From Planctomycetaceae bacterium UBA4732 (lineage in GTDB: Bacteria; Planctomycetota; Planctomycetia; Gemmatales; Gemmataceae): a stretch of DNA of 9,878 bases. Position 1 is the first letter of the stretch. Each line of letters begins with the position of its first letter. Made by a program: the position numbers and the translations under genes. Of the stretch, positions 1-6,036 are shown in pieces. Location: NCBI GenBank assembly GCA_002404095.1, contig DHJA01000276.1, positions 22,344 through 32,221 on the forward strand, written 5' to 3'. The notes under the pieces were generated by a model, which did not search any database, was not told where the DNA came from, and saw only the letters and a program-made list of their open reading frames with translations.

Positions 1-1
1 G

Positions 2-1876
2 GTGCGCGGCAACGGCAAGATCATTCAGGAGCTGGAAGCGGCGTTCCGCGGCGCCGGCTGGGACTGCATTAAAGTCATCTGGGGATGCGATTGGGATCCG
101 CTGCTGGAACACGATAAGACCGGCCTGCTCGTCAAGCGCATGGGCGAGGTGGTGGACGGCGAATTCCAGAAATACACTGTGGCGGGCGGCGCCTACATCC
201 GCGAACACTTCTTCGGCAAGTACCCCGAGCTGCTCAAGCTGGTCGAACACATGAGCGACGAGCAGCTGACGAAGCTGAAACGCGGCGGCCACGACCCGGA
301 GAAGGTTTACGCCGCGTTCAAGGCGGCCGTGGAACATAAAGGATCGCCGACGGTCATTTTGGCGCATACCGTCAAGGGCTACGGCCTGGGCGATGCCGGC
401 GAGGGCAAGAACATCGCCCACCAGTCCAAGAAAATGGACCCCAAGCACCTGATCGAGTTCCGCAACCGCTTCGGCCTGACGGTGCCCGACGAAGCCGCGT
501 CCAAAGCCGCCTTCTACATGCCGGCGGAAGGCGCTGAGGAAATTAAGTATCTCAAGCAACACCGCGAGGCGCTCGGCGGTTATCTGCCCATTCGCACGGT
601 GAAATGTCCCTCGCTCAAGGCGCCCGGCGACGACTTCGTGAAGCCCTACACCACCGGCAGCGCCGACAAAAAGCCGTCCACGACCGGCGTGTTCGTGGAC
701 CTGCTGGCCCGGCTGTTGCGCGACCCGGAGCTTGGCAAGTGGGTAGTGCCGATCGTGCCCGACGAGGCGCGCACCTTCGGCATGGACCCGTTCTTTTCCA
801 AGTACAAAATCTACTCCAACGTCGGCCAGCTTTACGACCCGGTGGACGCCGAGTTCCAGCAGGCCGCTTACCGCGAGGCCAAGGACGGCCAACTTTTGGA
901 AGAGGGCATCACCGAGGCCGGCTCGATGTCGTCGTTCATCGCGGCCGGCACCGCCTACGCCACGCACGGCGTACCGACGATCCCGTTTTACATCTACTAT
1001 TCGATGTTCGGCTTCCAGCGCATCGGCGACCTGATCTGGGCCGCCGCCGACCTACGGACGCGCGGTTTCCTTCTCGGCGCGACGGCCGGCCGTACCACGC
1101 TCAACGGCGAAGGTTTGCAACACGAGGACGGCCATAGCCACCTGTTGGCTTCGACAGTGCCGACCATCGTGGCCTACGACCCGGCGTTGGCGTTCGAGTT
1201 GGCCGTCATCATCCGCGACGGCATCCGCCGGATGTATCAGGATGTGAAAGAAGATGTTTTCTACTATATCACTCTTTATAATGACAATTATGTAATGCCG
1301 GCGATGCCGGCCGGCTGCGAGGAGGGCATCCTCAAGGGCTTGTACAAGCTGCGGCCGGCGGTGAACGCCAAGCCGAAAGCCCCCAAGGCGCACTTGTTCG
1401 GCAGCGGCCCGATCCTGATGCACACGCTGCGGGCGCAAGAGTTGTTGGCCGAACATTTCGGCGTGGCGGCGGACGTCTGGAGCGCGACCAGCTACAAGGA
1501 ACTGCGGCGCGAGGCGCTGGAGGTCGAGCGCTGGAACCTGCTGCATCCGACGGAAAAGCCGCGGCAGAGTTACGTGCAAACGGTGCTGGCGAAGGAAGAG
1601 GGCGTCTTCGTGGCGGCGAGCGACAACATGCGAGCGGTGCCGGAGATGATCGCCCGCTGGGTGCCGGGCGGTCTGTTCCCGCTCGGCACGGACGGCTTCG
1701 GCCGCAGCGAGACGCGCGCGGCCCTACGGCGCCATTTCGAGGTGGACGCCGAGTGTATCACGGTGGCGGCGCTGTATCAGCTGGCCCAGCGCGGGGCGAT
1801 CAAGGCAGATGTGGTGCAGAAGGCGATCCAGAAATTCGAGATTAACCCGGAAAAGATCAGTCCGATGAGAGCTTAG
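2..1876 (+). CDS. aceE: Pyruvate dehydrogenase E1 component, homodimeric type (5'-partial)
   Basis: ThDP-dependent E1 subunit of the pyruvate dehydrogenase complex: it decarboxylates pyruvate and reductively acetylates the lipoyl group of E2. The 624 visible residues align from memory with E. coli AceE from about residue 267 to the end, so roughly 265 N-terminal residues lie upstream. The GTG at position 2 is an internal Val codon, not a start. Visible landmarks are the active-site loop GDAGEGKNIAHQ with His140 (E. coli His407), GITEAG with Glu305 (the Glu571 that activates ThDP), IPFYIYYSMFGFQRIGDL near 327-344, GLQHEDGHSH with His374 (His640), and C-terminal LGTDGFGRSETR. All key residues seem intact. 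A short AT-rich stretch (about 1244-1297) has codon use unlike the rest. The stop is TAG at 1874-1876; the next gene starts 6 bases later. aceF is 2.6 kb downstream, with unrelated small genes between. Confidence 0.97.
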   Translation: MRGNGKIIQELEAAFRGAGWDCIKVIWGCDWDPLLEHDKTGLLVKRMGEVVDGEFQKYTVAGGAYIREHFFGKYPELLKLVEHMSDEQLTKLKRGGHDPEKVYAAFKAAVEHKGSPTVILAHTVKGYGLGDAGEGKNIAHQSKKMDPKHLIEFRNRFGLTVPDEAASKAAFYMPAEGAEEIKYLKQHREALGGYLPIRTVKCPSLKAPGDDFVKPYTTGSADKKPSTTGVFVDLLARLLRDPELGKWVVPIVPDEARTFGMDPFFSKYKIYSNVGQLYDPVDAEFQQAAYREAKDGQLLEEGITEAGSMSSFIAAGTAYATHGVPTIPFYIYYSMFGFQRIGDLIWAAADLRTRGFLLGATAGRTTLNGEGLQHEDGHSHLLASTVPTIVAYDPALAFELAVIIRDGIRRMYQDVKEDVFYYITLYNDNYVMPAMPAGCEEGILKGLYKLRPAVNAKPKAPKAHLFGSGPILMHTLRAQELLAEHFGVAADVWSATSYKELRREALEVERWNLLHPTEKPRQSYVQTVLAKEEGVFVAASDNMRAVPEMIARWVPGGLFPLGTDGFGRSETRAALRRHFEVDAECITVAALYQLAQRGAIKADVVQKAIQKFEINPEKISPMRA

Positions 1877-1882
1877 CCAGCA

Positions 1883-2146
1883 GTGACTCATAGCGCACGT
1901 TACATCAAGATCGTGGAATGGTCCGAGGAGGACGGCGCGTTTGTCGGCCAGTGTCCAGGGGTGATCGGCCCGTGCTGCCACGGCCCGGACGAGGCCGCGG
2001 TTTACCGGGAACTTTGCGTGATTGTGTCTGAATGGCTAGAGTTGGCCGTCCAGGATGGGACGCCGCTTCCTCCCCCTACCGCCGGCGTCGGCGCTGCACA
2101 GAAAATCGCCGAACCACTCGCCGCGGTAGGCCGGCCGCGCGAATAA
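1883..2146 (+). CDS. Solitary HicB-like antitoxin-family protein
   Basis: 87 residues from a GTG start; no strong Shine-Dalgarno is visible (GAGAG at about 1866-1870 is distant). The N-terminal part, YIKIVEWSEEDGAFVGQCPG (residues 7-26), then HGPDEAAVYRELC and a helix ending SEWLEL, has the partial RNase H-like HicB fold pattern. No HicA toxin lies next to it and no DNA-binding domain is visible, so antitoxin activity is unproven. The last ~14 residues (to GRPRE) are encoded by the left arm of the attC-like palindrome at 2108-2205, and the stop codon lies inside that element. This suggests the gene arrived as, or became, a cassette whose C-terminus was set by the recombination site. It begins 6 bases after aceE and could be co-transcribed with it. 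Confidence 0.78.
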   Translation: MTHSARYIKIVEWSEEDGAFVGQCPGVIGPCCHGPDEAAVYRELCVIVSEWLELAVQDGTPLPPPTAGVGAAQKIAEPLAAVGRPRE

Positions 2147-2205
2147 CCGCTGCGCGCCATTGCGCTTTTCTGCGCGCGAGCCGGCTGTTGAGCGGGGTGT
2201 TCGGC
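2108..2205 (+). repeat. attC-like imperfect palindrome (copy A, complete)
   Basis: A 98-base element. Outer arms GCCGAAC (2108-2114) and GTTCGGC (2199-2205) are exact reverse complements. Inner arms GCCGGC (about 2130-2135 and 2180-2185) pair as well, as do CGCGCG tracts on both sides of a variable centre. Between outer and inner arms the pairing is imperfect with unpaired bases, the layout of an integron attC site (R''-L''-loop-L'-R'). It sits at the 3' end of the HicB-like gene and just before the next gene's ribosome-binding site, as expected for a cassette recombination site. It shares its core with copies B, C and D. The first base after GTT is C rather than the purine of the GTTRRRY consensus, so recombination activity is inferred, not shown. 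Confidence 0.68.
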
Positions 2206-2221
2206 GGCGGAGGGGACAGGA

Positions 2222-2509
2222 ATGAAGGCTCCCCGGACGCTCAAAGAGGTCGATCTGCCGGGACGCATCCGAGCCGCCGGCGGAGCGAATCTGAAAGTGG
2301 CCGGCGAATTCTTCGGCTGGGAGCCGGCCAGCGTTGCCAAGACGGCAGCCGACTTCACGAAGGACCAATTGCTTGCTCGTGGCTGGACAAAGGAGCGGCT
2401 TTTGGATGCCGCCGAGGGCTACGAGTACATTGCCAGGATTACGCCGAACAACCCGAGCGCGGCGGGGCGGGCCGGTCAACTGCGGGAGATCGCCAAGCTG
2501 CTCGACTGA
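2222..2509 (+). CDS. Hypothetical protein, first gene of a two-gene cassette
   Basis: 95 residues, ATG start with GGAGGGG 8-13 bases upstream in the base string just after palindrome A. I do not recognise a characterised family. The protein is soluble-looking with no signal peptide or membrane segment. Its second half is helical, with DFTKDQLLARGWTKERLLDA followed by a C-terminal signature TPNNPSAAGRAGQLREIAKLL; this ending resembles small planctomycete proteins I have seen, but no function is attached. The stop TGA (2507-2509) leads straight into the GGAGA ribosome-binding site of the next gene, so the two are translated from one message and probably form one cassette. A toxin-antitoxin role is possible for such a pair but nothing in the residues proves it. 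Confidence 0.75.
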   Translation: MKAPRTLKEVDLPGRIRAAGGANLKVAGEFFGWEPASVAKTAADFTKDQLLARGWTKERLLDAAEGYEYIARITPNNPSAAGRAGQLREIAKLLD

Positions 2510-2519
2510 GGAGAAAGCA

Positions 2520-2861
2520 ATGACTCACCATAACCGGTTTATCATCGACAACCACTCGGCCGACTCGCTAGCGCTCTACATCGAGCCGGAGGGCGCTTTC
2601 TTCCCACTGGCCCCAGGAGAAGAAGTGTCCGTCAGTGATGAGTTCACAACGTCGCCCGTGACCATCAGACTTACCGCCTCCGCTAAAGGCGAGCCGATCC
2701 TTTCGATCTGGCCGGGAGACGGCGAGGTCCGAGTGGAAAAGGACGGCGTGGATGTTTTCGACCTGCTTCAAAGGGCGTCGGAGTCTCATACGGCGTACCA
2801 ACAACACGGCCCGCCCGCCTTCGCGGACCCAGCCGCCGCGGCAGACCGGCCGCGCGATTGA
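2520..2861 (+). CDS. Hypothetical protein, second gene of the pair
   Basis: 113 residues. I chose the ATG at 2520 because GAGGAGAAAG lies just upstream and overlaps the stop of the preceding gene; the longer open frame from 2334 overlaps that gene out of frame. The N-terminal ~75 residues look like a compact beta-rich domain: NHSADSLALYIEPEGAFFPL, then APGEEVSV, and later ILSIWPGDGEVRVEKDG. Small proteins with an EP...L.PGE...WPGDG pattern occur in planctomycetes; no function is known to me. The C-terminal tail is Ala/Pro-rich and ends DRPRD; it is encoded by attC-like copy B, whose GATTGA supplies the last Asp codon and the stop. Compare the GRPRE tail of the HicB-like protein. Confidence 0.75.
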   Translation: MTHHNRFIIDNHSADSLALYIEPEGAFFPLAPGEEVSVSDEFTTSPVTIRLTASAKGEPILSIWPGDGEVRVEKDGVDVFDLLQRASESHTAYQQHGPPAFADPAAAADRPRD

Positions 2862-2936
2862 CGCTCTCGCGGCTCGGCGTCCGCAGTCCCTTAGACAGAC
2901 TTGCATGAGAGCGTCGGCGGCGAGTGCGTTCGCGGC
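2796..2936 (+). repeat. attC-like element (copy B, diverged)
   Basis: The core at 2836-2865 matches the core of copy C in 23 of 25 positions (2841-2865 against 3565-3589) and that of A and D more loosely. The expected left outer arm is degenerate (ACCAACAAC near 2798-2806), and a possible right arm GTTCGCGGC sits at 2928-2936, interrupted relative to GTTCGGC. Inside, GACGCTCT (2860-2867) and AGAGCGTC (2908-2915) form a perfect 8-base inverted repeat. Element borders are approximate. It overlaps the 3' end of the preceding coding region and precedes the next gene, the same placement as copy A. Confidence 0.5.
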
Positions 2937-2969
2937 GCATCCTATCCCGGCGATCAGGAAAGGATAGGC

Positions 2970-3521
2970 ATGGACGCAAAGTATGAAGGCTCCCCCGTCC
3001 CGGTTGAGGGCGTCATCTTTGAGCGTTCAAGAGCCAGGACGTTGGGTTTAACTGTTTGTTGGGTTGTCTTGTCAGCTTGGGGCATGTGCATGTTTTCTGG
3101 CGCGCTCAACGGGAATGCGGATTTAGGAATTAAAGGACTGCTTTTCGGTATCGTGCTTATGATAGGCGCCCCGATCATGATTCTGCGGGAAGTTCGCTCG
3201 TTATGGGTGCGCCGTCGCCTAATTATTGGATCGGATTGCATTCAGGTTATTGAACGCCTCGCGGGAGAAGACCGAGTGGTGCTACAACTTCCGTTCGCCA
3301 ACATCGCCGAAGTCAAGTACGAGGAGAACAGGCGCCGGGTTGGAATCGATCTGCACCGACTCGACGACGCCGATACCTATGCGCCGTGGGAGAAATTTAA
3401 GGGAAACCGGCAGTCTAGCGGCCGACATTACTGCATCCCCGTCGGCTATCGCAGCGGGCCGCGCGTAATTGCGTCAAAGATAGAGAAAGCATATTCCCTA
3501 TGGGCCGGAGAATTGAATTGA
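2970..3521 (+). CDS. Hypothetical two-TM membrane protein with PH-like cytosolic part
   Basis: 183 residues from ATG 2970, preceded by AGGAAAGGA. The frame is open back to 2901, but that extension runs through the diverged palindrome and has no ribosome-binding site. Two hydrophobic helices are evident: about residues 25-45 (LGLTVCWVVLSAWGMCMF) and 52-74 (GIKGLLFGIVLMIGAPIMIL), joined by a short loop. The rest (about 76-183) alternates beta-like stretches such as RRLIIGSDCIQVIER and RVVLQLPFANIAEVKY, a pattern seen in bacterial PH-like (bPH) domains of small membrane proteins. That assignment is from pattern only. Base composition is visibly less GC-rich than aceE, aceF or the neighbours, which fits separate acquisition. 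The stop is followed by attC-like copy C. Confidence 0.72.
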   Translation: MDAKYEGSPVPVEGVIFERSRARTLGLTVCWVVLSAWGMCMFSGALNGNADLGIKGLLFGIVLMIGAPIMILREVRSLWVRRRLIIGSDCIQVIERLAGEDRVVLQLPFANIAEVKYEENRRRVGIDLHRLDDADTYAPWEKFKGNRQSSGRHYCIPVGYRSGPRVIASKIEKAYSLWAGELN

Positions 3522-3546
3522 AACGGGATCATTCGCACTATTTCTG

Positions 3547-3590
3547 GCCGAACCGTCCGCTGCAGTAGACCAGCCGCGCGATTGACGCTT
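3547..3590 (+). repeat. attC-like element (copy C, left half only)
   Basis: Begins with an exact GCCGAAC arm (3547-3553) and continues through the shared core to GATTGACGCTT (3579-3590). No matching right half (inner GCCGGC-type arm plus GTTCGGC) is present before the next gene, so this copy looks truncated. It lies 26 bases after the stop of the membrane-protein gene. Confidence 0.55.
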
Positions 3591-3626
3591 GATCTGTACG
3601 CCGGAGGAATTGATGGAGAACTAGCG

Positions 3627-3842
3627 ATGTTCCATGATCCGATTGTCGAGGAAGTTCGGGCTATCCGCGAGCAGCTTGCCGCCCAATTCAACTTCGACAT
3701 CCGCAAGATCGTTGAGGACGCCCAAAGGAGACAGGCGACGTCCAAGTCCAGGATCGTCTCTTTCGCGAGGCCGAATAACGTGCCGCAGCCGACCGGCCGC
3801 GCGAAGGATGGTGCTTTGAATCATAACGTCAAGACCGCGTGA
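3627..3842 (+). CDS. Small DPIVEEVR-type hypothetical protein (possible antitoxin)
   Basis: 71 residues from ATG 3627, chosen because GGAGAA stands 6 bases upstream; the frame is open from TTG 3582, but that extension is coded by truncated palindrome C. The N-terminus MFHDPIVEEVRAIREQLAAQ followed by FNFDIRKIVEDAQRRQ matches a widespread family of short cyanobacterial and planctomycete proteins (D-P-I-V/I-E-E-V-R then F-N-x-D-L/I). Members are often near toxin-antitoxin genes, but I know of no proven function. The last ~25 residues (from about RPNNVPQP on) are encoded by attC-like copy D and are probably not part of the conserved domain. Confidence 0.7.
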   Translation: MFHDPIVEEVRAIREQLAAQFNFDIRKIVEDAQRRQATSKSRIVSFARPNNVPQPTGRAKDGALNHNVKTA

Positions 3843-3869
3843 ACCGGCTGCTGAACTGTGTCGTTCGGC
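3770..3869 (+). repeat. attC-like imperfect palindrome (copy D, complete)
   Basis: A 100-base element with outer arms GCCGAAT (3770-3776) and GTTCGGC (3863-3869), which pair at six of seven positions. Inner paired blocks include GCAGCCGACCGG on the left (3784-3795) against ACCGGCTGCTGAAC on the right (3843-3856), and CGCG tracts around a variable loop. The right half aligns base by base with that of copy A (CCGGCTG, TGARC, then GTTCGGCG and a purine-rich GAGG that can act as ribosome-binding site for the next gene). It overlaps the 3' end of the DPIVEEVR-type gene. Confidence 0.68.
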
Positions 3870-3887
3870 GTCAGAGGTGCATTCCGA

Positions 3888-4148
3888 TTGGCAACGAGAA
3901 ACGCTAAGACGGAGATGCGGTGGGTGGATGCTTGGAACGATGTGTACGATATCATCCGGGGGCGCCGCGAGGTGCCGTGCATGCTTCCGGATTGGTCGAT
4001 CATTAGCGTGGATGAGTGCCTTGGCTGGTTGCAGCAGTCGGTGTACGAGGGCTATTTGGTGCGTGTTGAGGAGGGATGGGTTGGCCACCGTCGCGGAGTC
4101 ATCGCTCATCGCTGCCAGCCGGATGCCGAACAACAGGCGGCGGAATAG
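3888..4148 (+). CDS. Hypothetical protein
   Basis: 86 residues from TTG 3888, which has AGAGG (3873-3877) ten bases upstream, just outside palindrome D. An alternative is ATG 3915 (77 residues), whose GGAG abuts the start codon; the frame is open back to 3858, but that would lie inside the palindrome. The core reads WVDAWNDVYDIIRGRRE, then LPDWSIISVDECLGWLQQSVYEGYLVRV. It is soluble, with no signal peptide. I do not recognise a named family. No attC-like element follows it; the 64 bases to the DUF433 gene show no palindrome of this type, so the array seems to end or be broken here. Confidence 0.58.
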   Translation: MATRNAKTEMRWVDAWNDVYDIIRGRREVPCMLPDWSIISVDECLGWLQQSVYEGYLVRVEEGWVGHRRGVIAHRCQPDAEQQAAE

Positions 4149-4212
4149 AAGCATCGTAGATATTCGGGAGTTTTGATACGCCGGACGCCGGTATACAACC
4201 ACAGGAAGAACG

Positions 4213-4464
4213 ATGGACGAACAGAAGCTTCTTGAACGCATCACGGTGAATCCGAACATCTTTGGTGGGAAGCCCATCATTCGCGGTCGCCGGCTGGCAG
4301 TCGAACAAGTGCTGGGGATGCTCGCCGCCGGTGATACGCCAGATATCTTGTTGCAGGGCTATCCCTGGCTGGAAAAGGAAGACATCCTGGCGTGTCTCAC
4401 CTATGCCCGCCGGCTCGTCGGTAACGAACGAATCGAGCCTCTCAAGATCGAGTCGGCCGCATGA
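4213..4464 (+). CDS. DUF433 family protein, orphan antitoxin
   Basis: 83 residues, ATG start with AGGAAGA upstream. The sequence ITVNPNIFGGKPIIRGRRLAV (residues 10-30), LGMLAAGDTPDILL, then YPWLEKEDILACLTYA (50-65) is the full DUF433 signature, an antitoxin-like fold usually encoded directly before a PIN-like (DUF5615) toxin. Here the stop overlaps an ATG in the typical ATGA arrangement (4461-4464), and the overlapping frame starts MKVL, as such toxins often do. It then loses any resemblance within a few codons and aceF begins 50 bases later. The partner toxin is therefore probably deleted. This gene is the last before aceF. Confidence 0.87.
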   Translation: MDEQKLLERITVNPNIFGGKPIIRGRRLAVEQVLGMLAAGDTPDILLQGYPWLEKEDILACLTYARRLVGNERIEPLKIESAA

Positions 4465-4512
4465 AGGTGCTGCCTTGTCTTTACTACGGATTACGGACTC
4501 CTGGAGGGCTAG
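4461..4512 (+). pseudogene. Possible remnant of a DUF433-partner toxin gene
   Basis: ATG 4461 overlaps the DUF433 stop in ATGA fashion and begins MKVL, like the start of PIN-like DUF5615 toxins (typically MK-x-L followed by ADEN). Here the text continues PCLYYGLRTPGG with none of the expected D-E-N motif. The frame runs on out of frame into aceF. The bases at about 4475-4505 look like ordinary upstream sequence of aceF including its GGAGG site. Only four codons support the idea, so it is tentative. Confidence 0.3.
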
Positions 4513-5799
4513 ATGGCGACCGAGATCAAACTGCCGGCGTTGAAAGAAAACGTGGACACGGTCGAGGTGAACGCGGTGCGCTGTGCGCCCGGCGACACGG
4601 TGGCCAAGGATCAGGTCTTGCTCGAAGTGCAGGCCGACAAGACGGCGCTCGACGTGCCGTCGCCGTCGGCCGGCCGCGTCACCGAAGTGCGCGTCAAGAT
4701 CGGCGAGCAGATTAAGGTCGGACAAGTCATCTGCCTGATCGAAGGCGGCGGCAACGGCGAAGCGCCTAAAACCGCCCCTGCAAAAAAAGCGGCTGCCCCT
4801 GCCGAAACACCAACGGCGAAGAAGGCGGAAGCGCCTGCCGAAGCGCCGAAGGTTGCCGCCCCGAAGGCAACGGCGGCGCTCGTGGCGGCGCCGGCCCTCA
4901 ACCGCGTCACGGCCGCCGGCCCCGCCACGCGCCGGCTGGCCCGCGAACTCGGCATCGACCTCAGCCAGGTCGCCGGCAGCGGCCGCGCCGGCCGCGTTAT
5001 CGAAGAGGATGTGAAGGTCTACGTCCGCCAACTCGCCGCCAACGGAACGGCAGCGGCCCCTACGGGTGGCGGAGTGCAGGCGCCGCCCCTGCCCAACTTC
5101 GAGCAATGGGGTCCGGTCGAACGCCAGCCGATGCTTGCCGTCCGCAAGGCGACAGCCCGGCAGATGAGCCTCGCCTGGAGCCTCATCCCACACGTCACGC
5201 AACACGATTTAGCGGATATTACCGATCTCGAAGCGTTCCGTAAGTCGCAGGACGCCAAGAAGCCGAAACTGACCGTGACCGCGTTCGCCCTCAAAGCGGT
5301 CGCCGTAGCGCTGCACGAGTTCCCGACGTTCAACGCCAGCCTCGACACGGCCGGCAACCAGCTGATTATAAAGCGCTATTTCCATGTCGGCGTGGCCGTG
5401 GACACCGAGAACGGCTTGCTCGTGCCGGTGATCCGCGACGTGGACAAGAAGAGCGTGGCGGAGATGGCCGAAGAGCTGACGGGCATCGCCGACCGCGCCC
5501 GCCAACGCAAGCTCGACGGCGCCGAGTTGAAGGGCGGCACCTTCACCATCACCAACCTCGGCGGCATCGGCGGCACCGGCTTCACGCCCATCGTGAACTA
5601 CCCGGAAGTCGCCATCCTGGGCCTATCGCGCGGCCGACTAGAGCCGGTCGTCCGCAACAGCGAGATCGTGCCGCGACTGATGCTGCCGCTGTCGCTGTCC
5701 TACGACCACCGCGTCATCGACGGCGCCGCGGCGGCCCGCTTCACGCGGCGGCTTGCGGAGATGCTGGAAAATCCGATGTTGCTGTTGTTGCACGCTTAA
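4513..5799 (+). CDS. aceF: Dihydrolipoamide acetyltransferase, pyruvate dehydrogenase E2
   Basis: 428 residues, ATG start with GGAGG 6 bases upstream. E2 accepts the acetyl group from E1 on its lipoyl arm, passes it to CoA and forms the core of the pyruvate dehydrogenase complex. Domains in order: one lipoyl domain (about 1-78) with the lipoylated Lys43 in QADKTALDVPS; a flexible Ala/Pro/Lys-rich linker (about 80-130); a peripheral-subunit-binding domain (about 134-172: GPATRRLARELGIDL, GSGRAGRVIEEDV) that docks E1/E3; a second linker; and the trimeric CoA-acetyltransferase domain (about 203-428) with SYDHRVIDGA, catalytic His399 and Asp403. One lipoyl domain is fewer than the three of E. coli E2 but common elsewhere. 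It is separated from aceE by the small-gene array. No E3 gene (lpd) follows in the window. Confidence 0.96.
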   Translation: MATEIKLPALKENVDTVEVNAVRCAPGDTVAKDQVLLEVQADKTALDVPSPSAGRVTEVRVKIGEQIKVGQVICLIEGGGNGEAPKTAPAKKAAAPAETPTAKKAEAPAEAPKVAAPKATAALVAAPALNRVTAAGPATRRLARELGIDLSQVAGSGRAGRVIEEDVKVYVRQLAANGTAAAPTGGGVQAPPLPNFEQWGPVERQPMLAVRKATARQMSLAWSLIPHVTQHDLADITDLEAFRKSQDAKKPKLTVTAFALKAVAVALHEFPTFNASLDTAGNQLIIKRYFHVGVAVDTENGLLVPVIRDVDKKSVAEMAEELTGIADRARQRKLDGAELKGGTFTITNLGGIGGTGFTPIVNYPEVAILGLSRGRLEPVVRNSEIVPRLMLPLSLSYDHRVIDGAAAARFTRRLAEMLENPMLLLLHA

Positions 5800-5814
5800 G
5801 AAAGAGGAGAAAGC

Positions 5815-6036
5815 ATGAATAGGCGATTAACAGCTATCATCCGCCGCGAGGGTGACGGGTATGTCGCTTTGTGCCCCGAACTGGACATTGCCAGTCAAGG
5901 CGACACAATTGAAACGGCCCGCGACAACCTCCGCGAGGCGCTGGTGTTGTTCTTCGAGTGCGCTTCGCCTTCGGAAGTGGAGGAGCGTCTAGGCGGCGAA
6001 GTCTTTGTCACGCAGGTCGAGGTAGCCGTTGGGTAA
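5815..6036 (+). CDS. hicB: HicB antitoxin of a HicBA pair
   Basis: 73 residues, ATG with GAGGAGAAAG upstream, 15 bases after the aceF stop. RRLTAIIRREGDGYVALCPE then LDIASQGDTIETARDNLREA is the standard HicB partial RNase H-like fold, including the G-D-T-x-E-x-A-x-x-N-L-x-E-A stretch. The C-terminus EVEERLGGEVFVTQVEVAVG is short, and no ribbon-helix-helix or HTH DNA-binding extension is visible, so autoregulation may need the complex or be absent. It overlaps hicA by 8 bases, which indicates coupled translation. Antitoxin-first order is the reverse of E. coli hicAB but is common in planctomycetes and cyanobacteria. It may be read through from aceF. Confidence 0.9.
   Translation: MNRRLTAIIRREGDGYVALCPELDIASQGDTIETARDNLREALVLFFECASPSEVEERLGGEVFVTQVEVAVG

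Noticed and set aside
2..4. GTG at the window start as an aceE start codon
   Set aside because: It corresponds to an internal Val before GNGKII; AceE proteins have about 265 more residues on the N-terminal side.
604..1137. Plus-strand frame of 177 codons within aceE
   Set aside because: Arg-rich out-of-frame shadow of a well-conserved gene.
1448..1462. GCCGAA-CAT-TTCGGC palindrome
   Set aside because: Short palindrome inside conserved aceE coding sequence; no core similarity to the array elements.
2443..2480. GCCGAACAACCC followed by GCCGGTCAAC as another attC-like site
   Set aside because: It lies wholly within the conserved coding sequence TPNNPSAAGRAGQ and lacks a GTTCGGC partner at the right distance.
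3858..3887. GTG 3858 as start of the hypothetical gene
   Set aside because: It lies inside the right arm of palindrome D with no ribosome-binding site; TTG 3888 or ATG 3915 fits better.
4099..5205. Long minus-strand open frame (368 codons) across the aceF start
   Set aside because: It is antisense to the lipoyl/linker part of aceF, very Arg/Gly-rich and low in protein-like pattern; a GC-rich shadow frame.
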